Positions 1-7,404 of a stretch of 39,295 nucleotides of DNA are shown piece by piece; position 1 is the stretch's first letter, and each line of letters begins with the position of its first letter. The position numbers were made by a program, and so were the translations under genes. The stretch lies in contig CALKHV010000096.1 in assembly GCA_937988865.1 (NCBI GenBank), positions 1-39,295 on the forward strand, in the 5' to 3' direction. The DNA comes from an uncultured Propionibacteriaceae bacterium (lineage in GTDB: Bacteria; Actinomycetota; Actinomycetes; Propionibacteriales; Propionibacteriaceae). Below the pieces are notes generated by a model. The model was given only the letters and a program-made list of their open reading frames with translations, was not told where the DNA came from and ran no database searches.

Positions 1-864
1 GATCTGGGGTCCGGGTGCGACCTGCCAGGTCTTGTGGGCGAAGAGTTGCAGGTGCGCCGGGTAGCCCTGAGTCACGTCGACGATGGCCGCGACGGCTGCG
101 GGGTGCCAGACGACACCTTGCGCCGCGGCGGGCTCGATGATCGCGGCCCGGGCCTGGTTCGGTGTCAGGTGGCCCGGTACGGGCTGGATGTCGAAGAGGC
201 GATCGGGATGTGTCACCCCGGCCATCCGCAGTACGTCGGGGACGTTCGGCAGCCCGGTGGCCACGAACATCACCACGGACTCCGGGTGGTCGACGTTCAG
301 GCGGTGCAGGGCGGCTGCGGTCAGGGCCAGGTCAGCAGGGGTGGCGACCTGCAGTTCATCGACAGCGATCACGACTCCCCCGCCGCCGTGGTCACCCCTG
401 GTGGCGTCGGCCAGGGCCGCGAAGGCGGCCGCGAGGTTCGAAGGGGTCGCCTGGGCGGGTGGGTCCTGGGGACGCGTCGACAGGCTCGCGCTCACCCCTG
501 CCACTCCCAGACTGACCCCGGCCACCCGCTCGAACGCTTGCCTTGCTTTCAGCCACGGGCCTGAGTGCTCCGACAGTTGGCGGTCGGCGTGGCTGAGCAG
601 CGACGTCACGATGCCGACCTGGTCCTTGACGGCCTGCACCGAGATCGTGACCATGTGTTGCCGGGTCGCCACGTTGAGCATGCCCTGCATGGTGGCGGTC
701 TTGCCGATGCCTCGTGGACCGACCAGCACGGTGTCGAGAGCTGCCACGCGTCCGCTCGCGCGCACGTCGTTGACCTGCACCGACCACGCGGTCAGCAGGT
801 CTTCGCGTCCCACGAGTTCGAAGGGCATGTGCCCTGCCCCGGGGGTGTAGATGTGGCCTTCCAT
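1..864 (-). CDS. AAA family ATPase, Orc1/Cdc6-like (C-terminus beyond window)
   Basis: The frame is open for 288 codons from an ATG at 864 to the left edge, so the C-terminus is missing. Walker A GPRGIGKT lies at residues 49-56. Walker B follows at about 163-170 (hydrophobic strand then VDE), and a sensor-like strand VMFVATG comes after it. This is the core of an AAA/AAA_16 ATP-binding protein of the kind often labelled orc1/cdc6-like or ATP-binding domain protein in actinobacteria. Its substrate cannot be told from sequence; a regulatory or mobile-element role is possible. A short inverted repeat lies 19-37 nt upstream of the start. A second in-frame ATG lies 11 codons downstream. Confidence 0.8.
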   Translation of the reverse strand, partial: MEGHIYTPGAGHMPFELVGREDLLTAWSVQVNDVRASGRVAALDTVLVGPRGIGKTATMQGMLNVATRQHMVTISVQAVKDQVGIVTSLLSHADRQLSEHSGPWLKARQAFERVAGVSLGVAGVSASLSTRPQDPPAQATPSNLAAAFAALADATRGDHGGGGVVIAVDELQVATPADLALTAAALHRLNVDHPESVVMFVATGLPNVPDVLRMAGVTHPDRLFDIQPVPGHLTPNQARAAIIEPAAAQGVVWHPAAVAAIVDVTQGYPAHLQLFAHKTWQVAPGPQI

Positions 865-882
865 GAGTCCATGATTGTAGAC

Positions 883-901
883 GATTGGAGAAAATTCAAT
901 C
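883..901. promoter_or_regulatory. Inverted repeat upstream of the AAA ATPase
   Basis: GATTG-N9-CAATC lies in a locally AT-rich patch just upstream of the ATPase start at 864. On the minus strand a TACAAT-like -10 (within CTACAATC) lies between this repeat and the ATG. The repeat could be an operator or part of the promoter. Arms of only 5 bp make this weak evidence. Confidence 0.3.
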
Positions 902-1072
902 TTTCTCAAGGATTCTGGGTGACGCTGAGGCCCAGCATGCGTCCGAGGCCGATGATCTCGCCTCCACAGCCGGGTGAATCCGTTCGGCGAGGTCCCAGAG
1001 ACGCTCGCGCCCCCGGCGTCCACTCACGGCGACTTCTCCGCGCCGACGTTGGTCCAGGGCGCGGCTCGGCAT
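896..1072 (-). pseudogene. Remnant of a YcaQ/AlkX-type winged-helix protein
   Basis: A 58-codon stretch reads MPSRALDQRRRGEVAVSG and then RRGRERLWDLAERIHP. This resembles the conserved block of the HTH_42 (PF06224, YcaQ/AlkX) DNA glycosylase family, where a 'GE-hydrophobic-x-GRRG-x-R-x-YDL-x-ERV-x-P' segment is typical. The rest of the roughly 350-400 residue family protein is absent. The frame upstream of residue 1 is the antisense of the zinc-ribbon gene, and the frame downstream ends at 896. I read it as an eroded fragment. The match is from memory of the family, so it could be chance in an Arg-rich reading frame. Confidence 0.4.
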
Positions 1073-1100
1073 GCTCCTGCCCGTGCCGCCGACCCGCGCA

Positions 1101-1280
1101 TCAACCGGGGCCGGACGCCTGACCCTCGTTCGCGTCCGGGGGCGTCCGCTCCCCCAGCTCGATCCACTCGGAGTCACACCCCGGGCAGCGGTACACAGGT
1201 GCGCCCTCGTCCGTGCGATCGGTCGTGACCGTCCCACAGGCGTCCTGGCACGGGTTCGACACGAGGTATCTCGCGGGCAT
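1101..1280 (-). CDS. Small zinc-ribbon protein (59 aa)
   Basis: This short gene encodes a 59-residue protein with C11-x3-C15 and C32-x2-C35, the four-cysteine layout of a small zinc ribbon (context ...YRCPGCDSEWIELG...). The acidic, proline-rich C-terminus is probably disordered. The ATG lies two nucleotides after the TGA of the aldo/keto reductase (TTCTGACCATG on the minus strand). With no separate Shine-Dalgarno visible, translation probably depends on coupling to the upstream gene. The function is unknown; a nucleic-acid or metal-binding role is only a guess. Confidence 0.6.
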   Translation of the reverse strand: MPARYLVSNPCQDACGTVTTDRTDEGAPVYRCPGCDSEWIELGERTPPDANEGQASGPG

Positions 1281-1282
1281 GG

Positions 1283-2251
1283 TCAGAACGCGCTGGGCAG
1301 GTGGGGGGCGTAGTGCTCCTCGAGCGCCTCGGTCTCTTCTGGAGTCAGGTGGACGTCCAGCGCCGCCACAGCGTCAGCGAGGTGATGGAGCTTCGTCGCC
1401 CCCACGATCGGCGCGCTGACAACGGGGTTCTGCAGCACCCAGGCCAGGGCGATCTGTGCCATCGGCAGTCCACGCGCACCGGCGACCTCGGCCACGGCGT
1501 CGACGATGGGCGCGTCCGAATCGATGTCGAAACGCTTGCCGACCGGGTCGACGTCCATGCGAGCGCTCGTCTGCCCCCAGGGACGCGTCACGCGACCCTT
1601 CGCCAGCGGGCTGTAGGGGATGGCCCCGACGCCCTGATCGGCGAGCAGCCCGAACATGTCGCGCTCCTCTTCACGCATGAGCAGGCTGTACTGATCCTGC
1701 ATCGACACGAACCGCGTCCATCCGTGCAGGTCGGCGGTGTACTGCATCTTGGCGAATTGCCAGGCCCACATCGAGGACGCGCCGATGTAGCGCGCCTTGC
1801 CCGACTTCACGACGTCGTGCAGGGCCTCCATCGTCTCTTCGACGGGCGTGCTCGGGTCGAAGCGGTGAATCTGGTAGAGGTCCACGTAGTCAGTCCCGAG
1901 TCGTGCCAGAGAGGCGTCGATGTTCTCCATGATCGCCTTGCGCGACAGCCCCTGGCCGCCGGGCCCGTCGTGCATCTTGAAGAAGACCTTGGTGGCCAGC
2001 ACGATGTCCTCGCGGCGTGAGTACTTCCTGATGGCGCGGCCGACGAACTCCTCCGAGCTGCCGAGGCAGTAGACGTTGGCGGTGTCCCAGAAATTGATGC
2101 CGAGCTCGACTGCCTGCTGGAAGAAGGGTGCCGAGTCGTGTTCGTTGAGCGACCACTCGTTGAAGCCGGAGGCCGTGTCGCCGAAGCTCATGCATCCGAG
2201 TGCGATGCGGCTGACCTTGAGTCCGGAGTTCCCGAGTCGTGTGTAGTCCAT
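1283..2251 (-). CDS. Aldo/keto reductase
   Basis: This 322-residue protein should reduce aldehydes or ketones with NADPH. It starts MDYTRLGNSGLKVSRIALG, the classic N-terminus of the YajO/Tas-like AKR group. The catalytic tetrad is visible: Asp and Tyr in DTANVY, Lys in LATK, His in YQIHR. The C-terminal PIVGATK segment binds the nucleotide. The start is set by the ATG at 2251 with GAAAGG upstream, because translations further upstream do not look like the family. It is divergent from an MmyB-type regulator, a very common pairing, so that protein probably controls it. A zinc-ribbon gene follows 2 nt downstream. Confidence 0.93.
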   Translation of the reverse strand: MDYTRLGNSGLKVSRIALGCMSFGDTASGFNEWSLNEHDSAPFFQQAVELGINFWDTANVYCLGSSEEFVGRAIRKYSRREDIVLATKVFFKMHDGPGGQGLSRKAIMENIDASLARLGTDYVDLYQIHRFDPSTPVEETMEALHDVVKSGKARYIGASSMWAWQFAKMQYTADLHGWTRFVSMQDQYSLLMREEERDMFGLLADQGVGAIPYSPLAKGRVTRPWGQTSARMDVDPVGKRFDIDSDAPIVDAVAEVAGARGLPMAQIALAWVLQNPVVSAPIVGATKLHHLADAVAALDVHLTPEETEALEEHYAPHLPSAF

Positions 2252-2285
2252 CGTGTGGGGCCTTTCAGAGGAGCGATTCGGCGGT

Positions 2286-2308
2286 GTGAACGCCATTCGT
2301 CGGTTCAC
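2286..2308. promoter_or_regulatory. Inverted repeat between AKR and regulator
   Basis: GTGAAC-N11-GTTCAC is a perfect 6-bp dyad in the 141-bp divergent interval. It lies 35-57 bp upstream of the reductase start, overlapping its likely promoter. The adjacent XRE/MmyB regulator is the natural candidate to bind it. No binding site for this family is known to me that would confirm it. Confidence 0.4.
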
Positions 2309-2380
2309 TGTCGAGGTTAGGCCCCAATGGGAACGCGTGGGAGGCACTGGCACTGCCTGCCCCGAAGCCGTCGGCCCGTC

Positions 2381-2386
2381 TACGGT
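2381..2386 (+). promoter_or_regulatory. -10 box for a leaderless regulator mRNA
   Basis: TACGGT ends 6 nt before the ATG at 2393, the spacing seen for leaderless actinobacterial transcripts, where transcription starts at the A of ATG. There is no Shine-Dalgarno in front of that ATG, which fits. No convincing -35 box is visible. Confidence 0.45.
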
Positions 2387-2392
2387 GGTGGC

Positions 2393-3274
2393 ATGGATCA
2401 CCGCACCGAAGTACGCGAGTTCCTCATCTCGAGGCGCGCGAAGATCACGCCGCAGATGGCCGGCCTGCCCGCCTACGGTGGCAACCGCCGCGTCGCCGGC
2501 CTTCGTCGGGAAGAGGTGGCGATGCTCTCGGGCATGAGTGTGGACTACTACACCCGCCTCGAGCGGGGAAATCTGGGTGGGGCGTCCGAGGGTGTGCTGG
2601 AGTCGCTGGCACTCGCACTTCAGCTCGACGACGCCGAGCGTCAGCACCTCTTCGACCTGGCTCGGACGGCCAACATGGGCTCACTGTCGGTGGCGCGAGC
2701 GCGCCGCAAGTCGGTCGCCACGAAGGTGCGTCCGTCGTTGCAGCGCGTCCTGGACGCGATCAGCGCGCCCGCCTGGGTGCGCAACGACCGTCTCGACTTC
2801 CTGGCGTCCAACACCCTCGGTGCCGCCCTGTACGCACCCGTGCTCACCAGCGCGGCCCAGCCGAGCAACAGCGCCCGGTTCTGCTTCCTTGACGCGGGCG
2901 CCCACGACTTCTACGTCGACTGGACCACCGTCGCGAACGACATCGTCGCTGTGCTGCGCGCAGAAGCCGGACGCCACCCGTTCGACGCTGCCCTCACCGA
3001 ACTCGTCGGTGAGTTGTCGACGCGGAGCGAGGACTTCCGCGTCCGCTGGGCAGACCACAATGTGCGCTTCCACCGCACGGGCAGGAAGAAGCTCCACCAC
3101 CCGGTCGTGGGCGAACTCGACCTGACGTACGAGGCGATGCTCTTGCCGGCCGATCCGGGACTCACCCTCTTCGTCTACACCGCACTCCCGGACTCCCCCA
3201 CGCAGGCGGCGCTGGACTTCCTCGCGAGTTGGGCGTCCGACCCGGTGCAGTCAGGCCTGGCGACGCGCCCCTGA
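2393..3274 (+). CDS. XRE/MmyB-type transcriptional regulator
   Basis: This 293-residue protein begins MDHRTEVREFLISRRAKITP. Its N-terminal helix-turn-helix (residues about 5-70) includes GLRREEVAMLSGMSVDYYTR and LERG, hallmarks of the MmyB-like actinobacterial regulators. Residues about 105-275 match the MmyB ligand-binding domain (RVLDAI..PAWVRN.RLD.LASN). The family commonly represses a neighbouring oxidoreductase; the adjacent divergent aldo/keto reductase is the obvious target. The ATG at 2393 is chosen because family proteins start there and because of the -10 box at leaderless spacing. Upstream in-frame codons look non-coding. Confidence 0.9.
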   Translation: MDHRTEVREFLISRRAKITPQMAGLPAYGGNRRVAGLRREEVAMLSGMSVDYYTRLERGNLGGASEGVLESLALALQLDDAERQHLFDLARTANMGSLSVARARRKSVATKVRPSLQRVLDAISAPAWVRNDRLDFLASNTLGAALYAPVLTSAAQPSNSARFCFLDAGAHDFYVDWTTVANDIVAVLRAEAGRHPFDAALTELVGELSTRSEDFRVRWADHNVRFHRTGRKKLHHPVVGELDLTYEAMLLPADPGLTLFVYTALPDSPTQAALDFLASWASDPVQSGLATRP

Positions 3275-3283
3275 GCGCAGGGG
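3268..3283. terminator. Bidirectional hairpin between convergent genes
   Basis: CCCCTG-AGCG-CAGGGG is a 6-bp GC stem with a 4-nt loop. It overlaps the regulator stop codon and faces the 3' end of the M23 gene. No U-tract follows. It could end both convergent transcripts. Confidence 0.45.
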
Positions 3284-3293
3284 TTCAGGCGGC

Positions 3294-4499
3294 CTACGGT
3301 GTGGCCGAACCCGTCGGGTCGGCAGGCGGAGGGGAGGTCTCCGCCGGTGCCGTCGTCTCTGCGGGAGGAGGCGTGGTTTCGCTCGGTGGAGACGTCGTCT
3401 CTGCGGGAGGAGGCGTGGTTTCGCTCGGCGGCGGCGTGGTCTCCTTTGGCGTCGTCGTTTCGCTCGCAGGCGGAGTTGTGGTGCTCGGAGGCGCGGAACT
3501 GGTCACGCTCCCGGACGGTGTCGACGAGTGGGCCGGCGTCGAGGACGCCCCGCTGGGCTTGGGCGGGGTCGATGATGCGCTTGCACCGGGGCTGCTTGCG
3601 GACGCGCTGGGACTGCCACTCACTGACAGGCCAGGGGTCGGGCTACCGCTCAGGTCGGGGGTGGGGCTGGCGTCGAGGCTCACACTCGTCCCGTAGGGCA
3701 TGAACAGACCCACCGGCCACTTGACGCCGGACGGCTGTTCGCCCAGGAGCAGGGGGATCGGGTCGAAGAGGGTGTGATCGATGATCGCCTCGAAGTGGAG
3801 GTGGCAGCCGGTCGAGCGTCCGGTCGTGCCCACGTACCCGATCAGTTGGCCTCGGGTGACCGACTGCCCTTCGCTGACGCTGATCTGCGACAGGTGCGAG
3901 TAGGTGGTGGTGAAGTTGCCCCCATAGCGCTGACCGTGCTCCAGGACGATGCGGTTGCCGTAGGCCCCCGCCTGGCCGGCGCCGCTGACGGTTCCATCGA
4001 GGGACGCTTGAATGGGAGTGCCGCATCCCGCCGGGAAGTCGGTGCCGGTGTGGAACCGCGTGGTGCGGGTCAGGGGATCGGTGCGCAGCCCGAAGGGCGA
4101 CGAGATCATGTGCATCGCGACCGGCCACCCGATGGCCCGAGACGGTTCGGTGCTCGTCTTCGCCCTGGGTGTGATGAGGACACTTGGTTCGTCGCCTTCG
4201 GCGGCGACGGGCACGGCAGACTGCGCAAGCAGTTGCGACACGATGTCGGCGGTGCTGAGCGCTGGGCTGGGGCCAAAACCGCTCAGCGGCGCCCACGTGG
4301 TGAGGTCGACGATGCCGGAACTCGTCGACGCGGCGGGTGTTGCCGTGAGTTCACCGGCCACCAGGGCGTTCCCCGGCATCACGAAAGCACTTGCGACGGG
4401 GACGGCGAGGGCTGCGAGGCCGACCGCTCCGAGGGACAGCCAACGGCCAAGACTGGCCAGTGGGCCCCGGCTGCGCTCCGGCTCATCTACGTCGATCAT
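3294..4499 (-). CDS. Secreted or membrane-anchored M23 family peptidase with Pro/Thr tail
   Basis: The 401-residue protein has one hydrophobic segment near residues 20-41 (signal or anchor), then a linker. A peptidase M23 (LytM) domain follows with metal ligands in FHTGTDFPAG and TGCHLHFEA, preceded by the YSHL motif, so the zinc site appears intact. It probably cuts peptidoglycan peptide cross-links. The last 120 or so residues are a Ser/Pro/Thr-rich tail ending in ETT/PPP repeats, likely disordered and wall-spanning. The ATG at 4499 has a GGGGG run just upstream; another candidate 12 codons further upstream is less likely. No LPXTG-type sorting motif is seen. Confidence 0.9.
   Translation of the reverse strand: MIDVDEPERSRGPLASLGRWLSLGAVGLAALAVPVASAFVMPGNALVAGELTATPAASTSSGIVDLTTWAPLSGFGPSPALSTADIVSQLLAQSAVPVAAEGDEPSVLITPRAKTSTEPSRAIGWPVAMHMISSPFGLRTDPLTRTTRFHTGTDFPAGCGTPIQASLDGTVSGAGQAGAYGNRIVLEHGQRYGGNFTTTYSHLSQISVSEGQSVTRGQLIGYVGTTGRSTGCHLHFEAIIDHTLFDPIPLLLGEQPSGVKWPVGLFMPYGTSVSLDASPTPDLSGSPTPGLSVSGSPSASASSPGASASSTPPKPSGASSTPAHSSTPSGSVTSSAPPSTTTPPASETTTPKETTPPPSETTPPPAETTSPPSETTPPPAETTAPAETSPPPADPTGSATP
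3352..3435. repeat. Tandem 42-nt repeat in the M23 peptidase tail
   Basis: Two adjacent 42-nt units start at 3352 and 3394 and share 35 identical nucleotides before diverging. They encode the PPPAETTSPPSETT-type 14-residue repeat. Near-identity at the DNA level points to recent duplication, so copy number is likely to vary between strains. Confidence 0.8.
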
Positions 4500-4573
4500 C
4501 AATTCCCCCGCGTCGTGGTGCGTCCCCCAACGCACCTCGGAACCCTCAGCCTAACCCGCGAACGGTGCCCACG

Positions 4574-4602
4574 GGAATGGATGGCGGACACCTTTCCATT
4601 CC
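4574..4602. terminator. Inverted repeat between paiB-like gene and M23 gene
   Basis: GGAATGGA-N13-TCCATTCC is a perfect 8-bp dyad located 13-41 nt after the stop of the PaiB-like gene on the minus strand. It may end that transcript. The 13-nt loop and modest GC also allow an operator for the M23 gene downstream. Confidence 0.4.
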
Positions 4603-4614
4603 AGGTTGTGCCAG

Positions 4615-5277
4615 TCATGATTTCTGCAGTCGATTTCGGACGCCGTCGACCAATTCCTGCTTGGCGCGTGCTGCGGGCAGCGAGACGTCCCGCTTGAAGG
4701 CGGCAGCCGGGTGCGCGCCGAGTCGCGACACCTGGGTTTCCAGGTTCCCGACCGGCTTGTTCTGGCTCATCTTGGCCTTGCCCTCCCAGGTGGTGAGGCG
4801 AATCTCGACCCCAACAATCGCCCGCAGCATGCGGTCGACGTGGTCGGTCGGCGCGTCGTCCAGCGTCCAGCGGGTGTCGTCGGTCGGCTCGAAGCGGTCG
4901 CTGAGCAGGGACACCTGCGTCCGTAACCACTCGGGGTCGGTGTGGGCGACCAGCGTCCCTCGGGCGTGCACCGTGATGTAGTCCCAGGTGGGCACAGCGG
5001 TGGGAGGGCCGTCAGGGAACCAGGTGGGGCTGACGTAGTGTTCAGGGCCGTTGACGATGACCAGCGCCTCGTGTGCGATGTGCGTCCACTGGGTGTTGTT
5101 CCGCTGCAGGTGGCACATGAGGGCGCCACGGTCGCCCACGCTCGGGTCGTAGACCATCGGGACGCGGGTAGCCGTCAGTCCGGCCTCGCCGAAAGTGACG
5201 AGATCGGCGACCCGCACGGACGCGAGGATGTCGACGATGCGCTCATCTGACAAGGAGAAATGCGCCGGTACATACAC
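4615..5277 (-). CDS. FMN-binding negative transcriptional regulator, PaiB-like
   Basis: The 220-residue protein begins MYVPAHFSLSDER, the typical start of the PaiB/FMN_bind_2 family. It continues with HLQRNN and the VSPTWF and VPTWDYITVHARG motifs of that split-barrel fold. Bacillus subtilis PaiB affects sporulation and protease genes. Many family members are probably flavin-binding proteins of unknown substrate, so the regulator label is by homology only. It starts 12 nt after the stop of the Nudix gene and is likely co-transcribed with it. Confidence 0.88.
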   Translation of the reverse strand: MYVPAHFSLSDERIVDILASVRVADLVTFGEAGLTATRVPMVYDPSVGDRGALMCHLQRNNTQWTHIAHEALVIVNGPEHYVSPTWFPDGPPTAVPTWDYITVHARGTLVAHTDPEWLRTQVSLLSDRFEPTDDTRWTLDDAPTDHVDRMLRAIVGVEIRLTTWEGKAKMSQNKPVGNLETQVSRLGAHPAAAFKRDVSLPAARAKQELVDGVRNRLQKS

Positions 5278-5289
5278 GGGAAGATCCTC

Positions 5290-5721
5290 TCACGCCTGCG
5301 TGGGCGCCAGGACGGCGGCCACGGCCGTCGCAATCGGGACGTCGGCAGGCAGCCAGTCGAGCGCTTCGAAGGCGTCCGGGGTGAGCCAGCGCAGTTCGTC
5401 GTGGGAGTCCCCGGGAAACGGTTCGTCAGGGGTCCGGCACCAGAAGACCCGCATGCAGTGCCTGTCGTCAATGGGCCAGCAGGCGGTGGGGCCCACGAGT
5501 TCATCGCCGACCATGACGCTGATGCCCAGTTCCTCGGACAGTTCGCGGACCAGGGCGTCCTCGCAGGACTCCCCCGCCTCGACCTTGCCGCCCGGGAACT
5601 CCCAACGTCGGGCCAGGGCTGCGGGACGCGAACGACGCGTGGCCAGGACGCGTCCCTCACGGACCAGGATGCCCGCCACGACGATCGTGTTGGCCGGCAC
5701 TTCGAGCATGCCCGGGAGCAT
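5290..5721 (-). CDS. Nudix hydrolase, MutT-like
   Basis: This 143-residue protein carries a full Nudix box at about residues 44-67 (GGKVEAGES...RELSEELGI, matching Gx5Ex7REUXEEXGU). The surrounding RRWEFPGGK and the small size fit 8-oxo-dGTP or related nucleotide sanitisation (MutT/CTP pyrophosphohydrolase type). Two ATGs compete: 5721 (MLPGMLEVP) and 5709 (MLEVP). Neither has a strong Shine-Dalgarno; GGCCGGA upstream slightly favours 5721. It leads a two-gene unit with the PaiB-like gene. Confidence 0.9.
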   Translation of the reverse strand: MLPGMLEVPANTIVVAGILVREGRVLATRRSRPAALARRWEFPGGKVEAGESCEDALVRELSEELGISVMVGDELVGPTACWPIDDRHCMRVFWCRTPDEPFPGDSHDELRWLTPDAFEALDWLPADVPIATAVAAVLAPTQA

Positions 5722-5760
5722 ATCCGGCCAGCACGGAGGGTGCCGCCAGTGCCTCCACGA

Positions 5761-5797
5761 GGATGTGCCCCCGCCGGAGAACGGCGGGGGCACATCC
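5761..5797 (-). terminator. Strong hairpin after the VWA gene
   Basis: A perfect 16-bp stem, GGATGTGCCCCCGCCG (5761-5776), pairs with 5782-5797 across a GAGAA loop. It lies 42 nt after the VWA stop codon. No U-run follows on the minus strand, as is common for actinobacterial terminators. It separates the VWA gene from the Nudix-PaiB unit. Confidence 0.75.
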
Positions 5798-5838
5798 TGC
5801 CAGGGCTCAGGATCCCTTCCTGGGACTATTGCTGGGGA

Positions 5839-7131
5839 CTACTTGTTGGCGGACGGGACCGTGCACACGACCGAGGTCGAATTGCCCGCAGCGTCGGTGG
5901 CGGTCAACTGGGCGTTGCCCTTGAAGTTGAACTGCCAGTTGACGGCACCGGTGCCCGGAACTGCCGAACTGGTGGAACCGGAGGCCTTGGTGAGTTTCAT
6001 GGTGGTCCCCGGATCGTAGGCGCCGTACTCAGTCCCGGTGCCGAGATCGGTGACCATCACTGTGACGCCCGGTAGGTTGTCGCCTGCGGTCATGGTGTAG
6101 AAGCCGTTCTTGAGGGCCTGGGACGTGATCTTCCCGGCAGGGTTGGGCCCGGGTGAGCAGGCGACGGTCGGAGGCGTGACGTCGTTGACGGTGATGCTGA
6201 CGGTCTGGACGAATCCGTCCCCGCCGGGCTCACCGTTGAGGTAGAAGTCAGTCGTGCAGGTGAGGGTGGCACCCTGCGTGGCATCACTGGCTACCTTGAT
6301 CGTCTCCTCGAAGATCGCGTCCTCGCCGCTGGTGACGGTCGAGCTGGCGTTGTCGAAGGTGACCGACAGTCCGGCGTCGCACGTGGCCATGGGCGTGACC
6401 TCGACCGGAAGGTTGGACAGTCCGGCAAGGATGGCGCCCACGATGTCGCCAGCGCCGGACGGGTCATAGACGCCGCCGGTGGCTGCCGCGATGCGCGTGG
6501 CCTGACCCGATCCGTCGAGGTTCCCGACATTGATGGCGATCACCTTTGCATGGGCGGCGCCCAGCGCGGTGGTGGCCATCGCTTCGGTGACACCGTTACT
6601 GGGGTCGTGCCCCGGTGCGTCACCAAACCAGACGACGATCCTCGAGGAGTCGGCGCGCCACGTGACGGCGCCCGTTGCGACCTCATTGAGTGCGTTCAGC
6701 TGCGCCTCCGGGGTGTCGCCCCCGCCGCCGGCACTGATCGCGTTGACGGCGTCAGTGGTGTCGGACTCGGAGGCGGTCAGGTCGTGCTGGAGCACGAACG
6801 TCCCGGCCTCGTCAACGTCACGGTACGACGCCACTGCGAACTGTGCACCTGGCTGCGTGCCCTTGACGGTCGTGACGATGCTGGCCATGTTGGTCTTCAC
6901 CGTGTCGATGATGCCGCCCATGCTGCCGGTGTTGTCGACGAGGAGGACGATGTCAGGCTTGGGCGGGATCTCGGGGGTGGTCACCGTCTTGGTGATCGTG
7001 ATTTCGGCCCCCGGGTCGAGATTGTTGCTGTAGGACGCCGGTGACACGTCGGCGAATGAGACCAGGGAGAACGACAGCATCGCGCCCACTGTGAGGGCAA
7101 GAGTCGATCCCCTGCGAAGAGTTGAAGTCAT
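5839..7131 (-). CDS. Secreted VWA-domain protein
   Basis: The 430-residue protein has an N-terminal signal peptide (Arg-Arg then a hydrophobic core, residues 5-27). A von Willebrand A domain spans about 60-240. The MIDAS motif D66-N-T68-G-S70 is present (Thr in place of the first Ser), with later GDTPEA and GDAPGHD elements resembling integrin-beta-like VWA domains. The remainder is beta-rich with paired cysteines and a VTDLGTG...DAAGNSTSVVC Ig-like end. No sortase motif or C-terminal membrane segment is seen, so it is probably released or loosely bound. The ATG at 7131 has GAAGGA upstream. The ligand is unknown. Confidence 0.85.
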   Translation of the reverse strand: MTSTLRRGSTLALTVGAMLSFSLVSFADVSPASYSNNLDPGAEITITKTVTTPEIPPKPDIVLLVDNTGSMGGIIDTVKTNMASIVTTVKGTQPGAQFAVASYRDVDEAGTFVLQHDLTASESDTTDAVNAISAGGGGDTPEAQLNALNEVATGAVTWRADSSRIVVWFGDAPGHDPSNGVTEAMATTALGAAHAKVIAINVGNLDGSGQATRIAAATGGVYDPSGAGDIVGAILAGLSNLPVEVTPMATCDAGLSVTFDNASSTVTSGEDAIFEETIKVASDATQGATLTCTTDFYLNGEPGGDGFVQTVSITVNDVTPPTVACSPGPNPAGKITSQALKNGFYTMTAGDNLPGVTVMVTDLGTGTEYGAYDPGTTMKLTKASGSTSSAVPGTGAVNWQFNFKGNAQLTATDAAGNSTSVVCTVPSANK

Positions 7132-7260
7132 GCAGATTCCTTCCAGATGGAATGCGCCAATCGACGGGCGCGCAGCAATAGACCGCGCGATGTGTCGAAT
7201 GAGTGCGCGTTGAAGCGCACAGGTGACGAGTGGGGGGCGCGCCAAGAACGCGCTCGTAAA

Positions 7261-7309
7261 ATTCCATGGGGGAATGCCGGGGGGCTGCAGCCCGACAGTC
7301 GAAAGACTG
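7261..7309. other. Cluster of short palindromes upstream of the VWA gene
   Basis: Within the 273-nt interval between lpd and the VWA gene there are three adjacent dyads: ATTCC-N5-GGAAT (7261-7275), GGGCTGCAGCCC (7282-7293) and CAGTC-GAAA-GACTG (7296-7309). A TTGACA lies on the minus strand at 7318-7313 but has no clear -10 at 17 nt. These could be regulator sites or RNA hairpins. Nothing else is seen in this gap. Confidence 0.3.
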
Positions 7310-7404
7310 ACCTGTCAAGAACTTTCTACCACGCGTCGTCGCATCGAGTCCAGAGTGGAAAGGCTGCGTCGAATCGAAGAATCTCCTGAGGTTCTGAAAA
7401 CGCG

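Noticed and set aside
7132..7404. Small gene in the lpdA-VWA gap
   Set aside because: The plus-strand frames there lack ribosome sites and are not protein-like; only short palindromes are reported.
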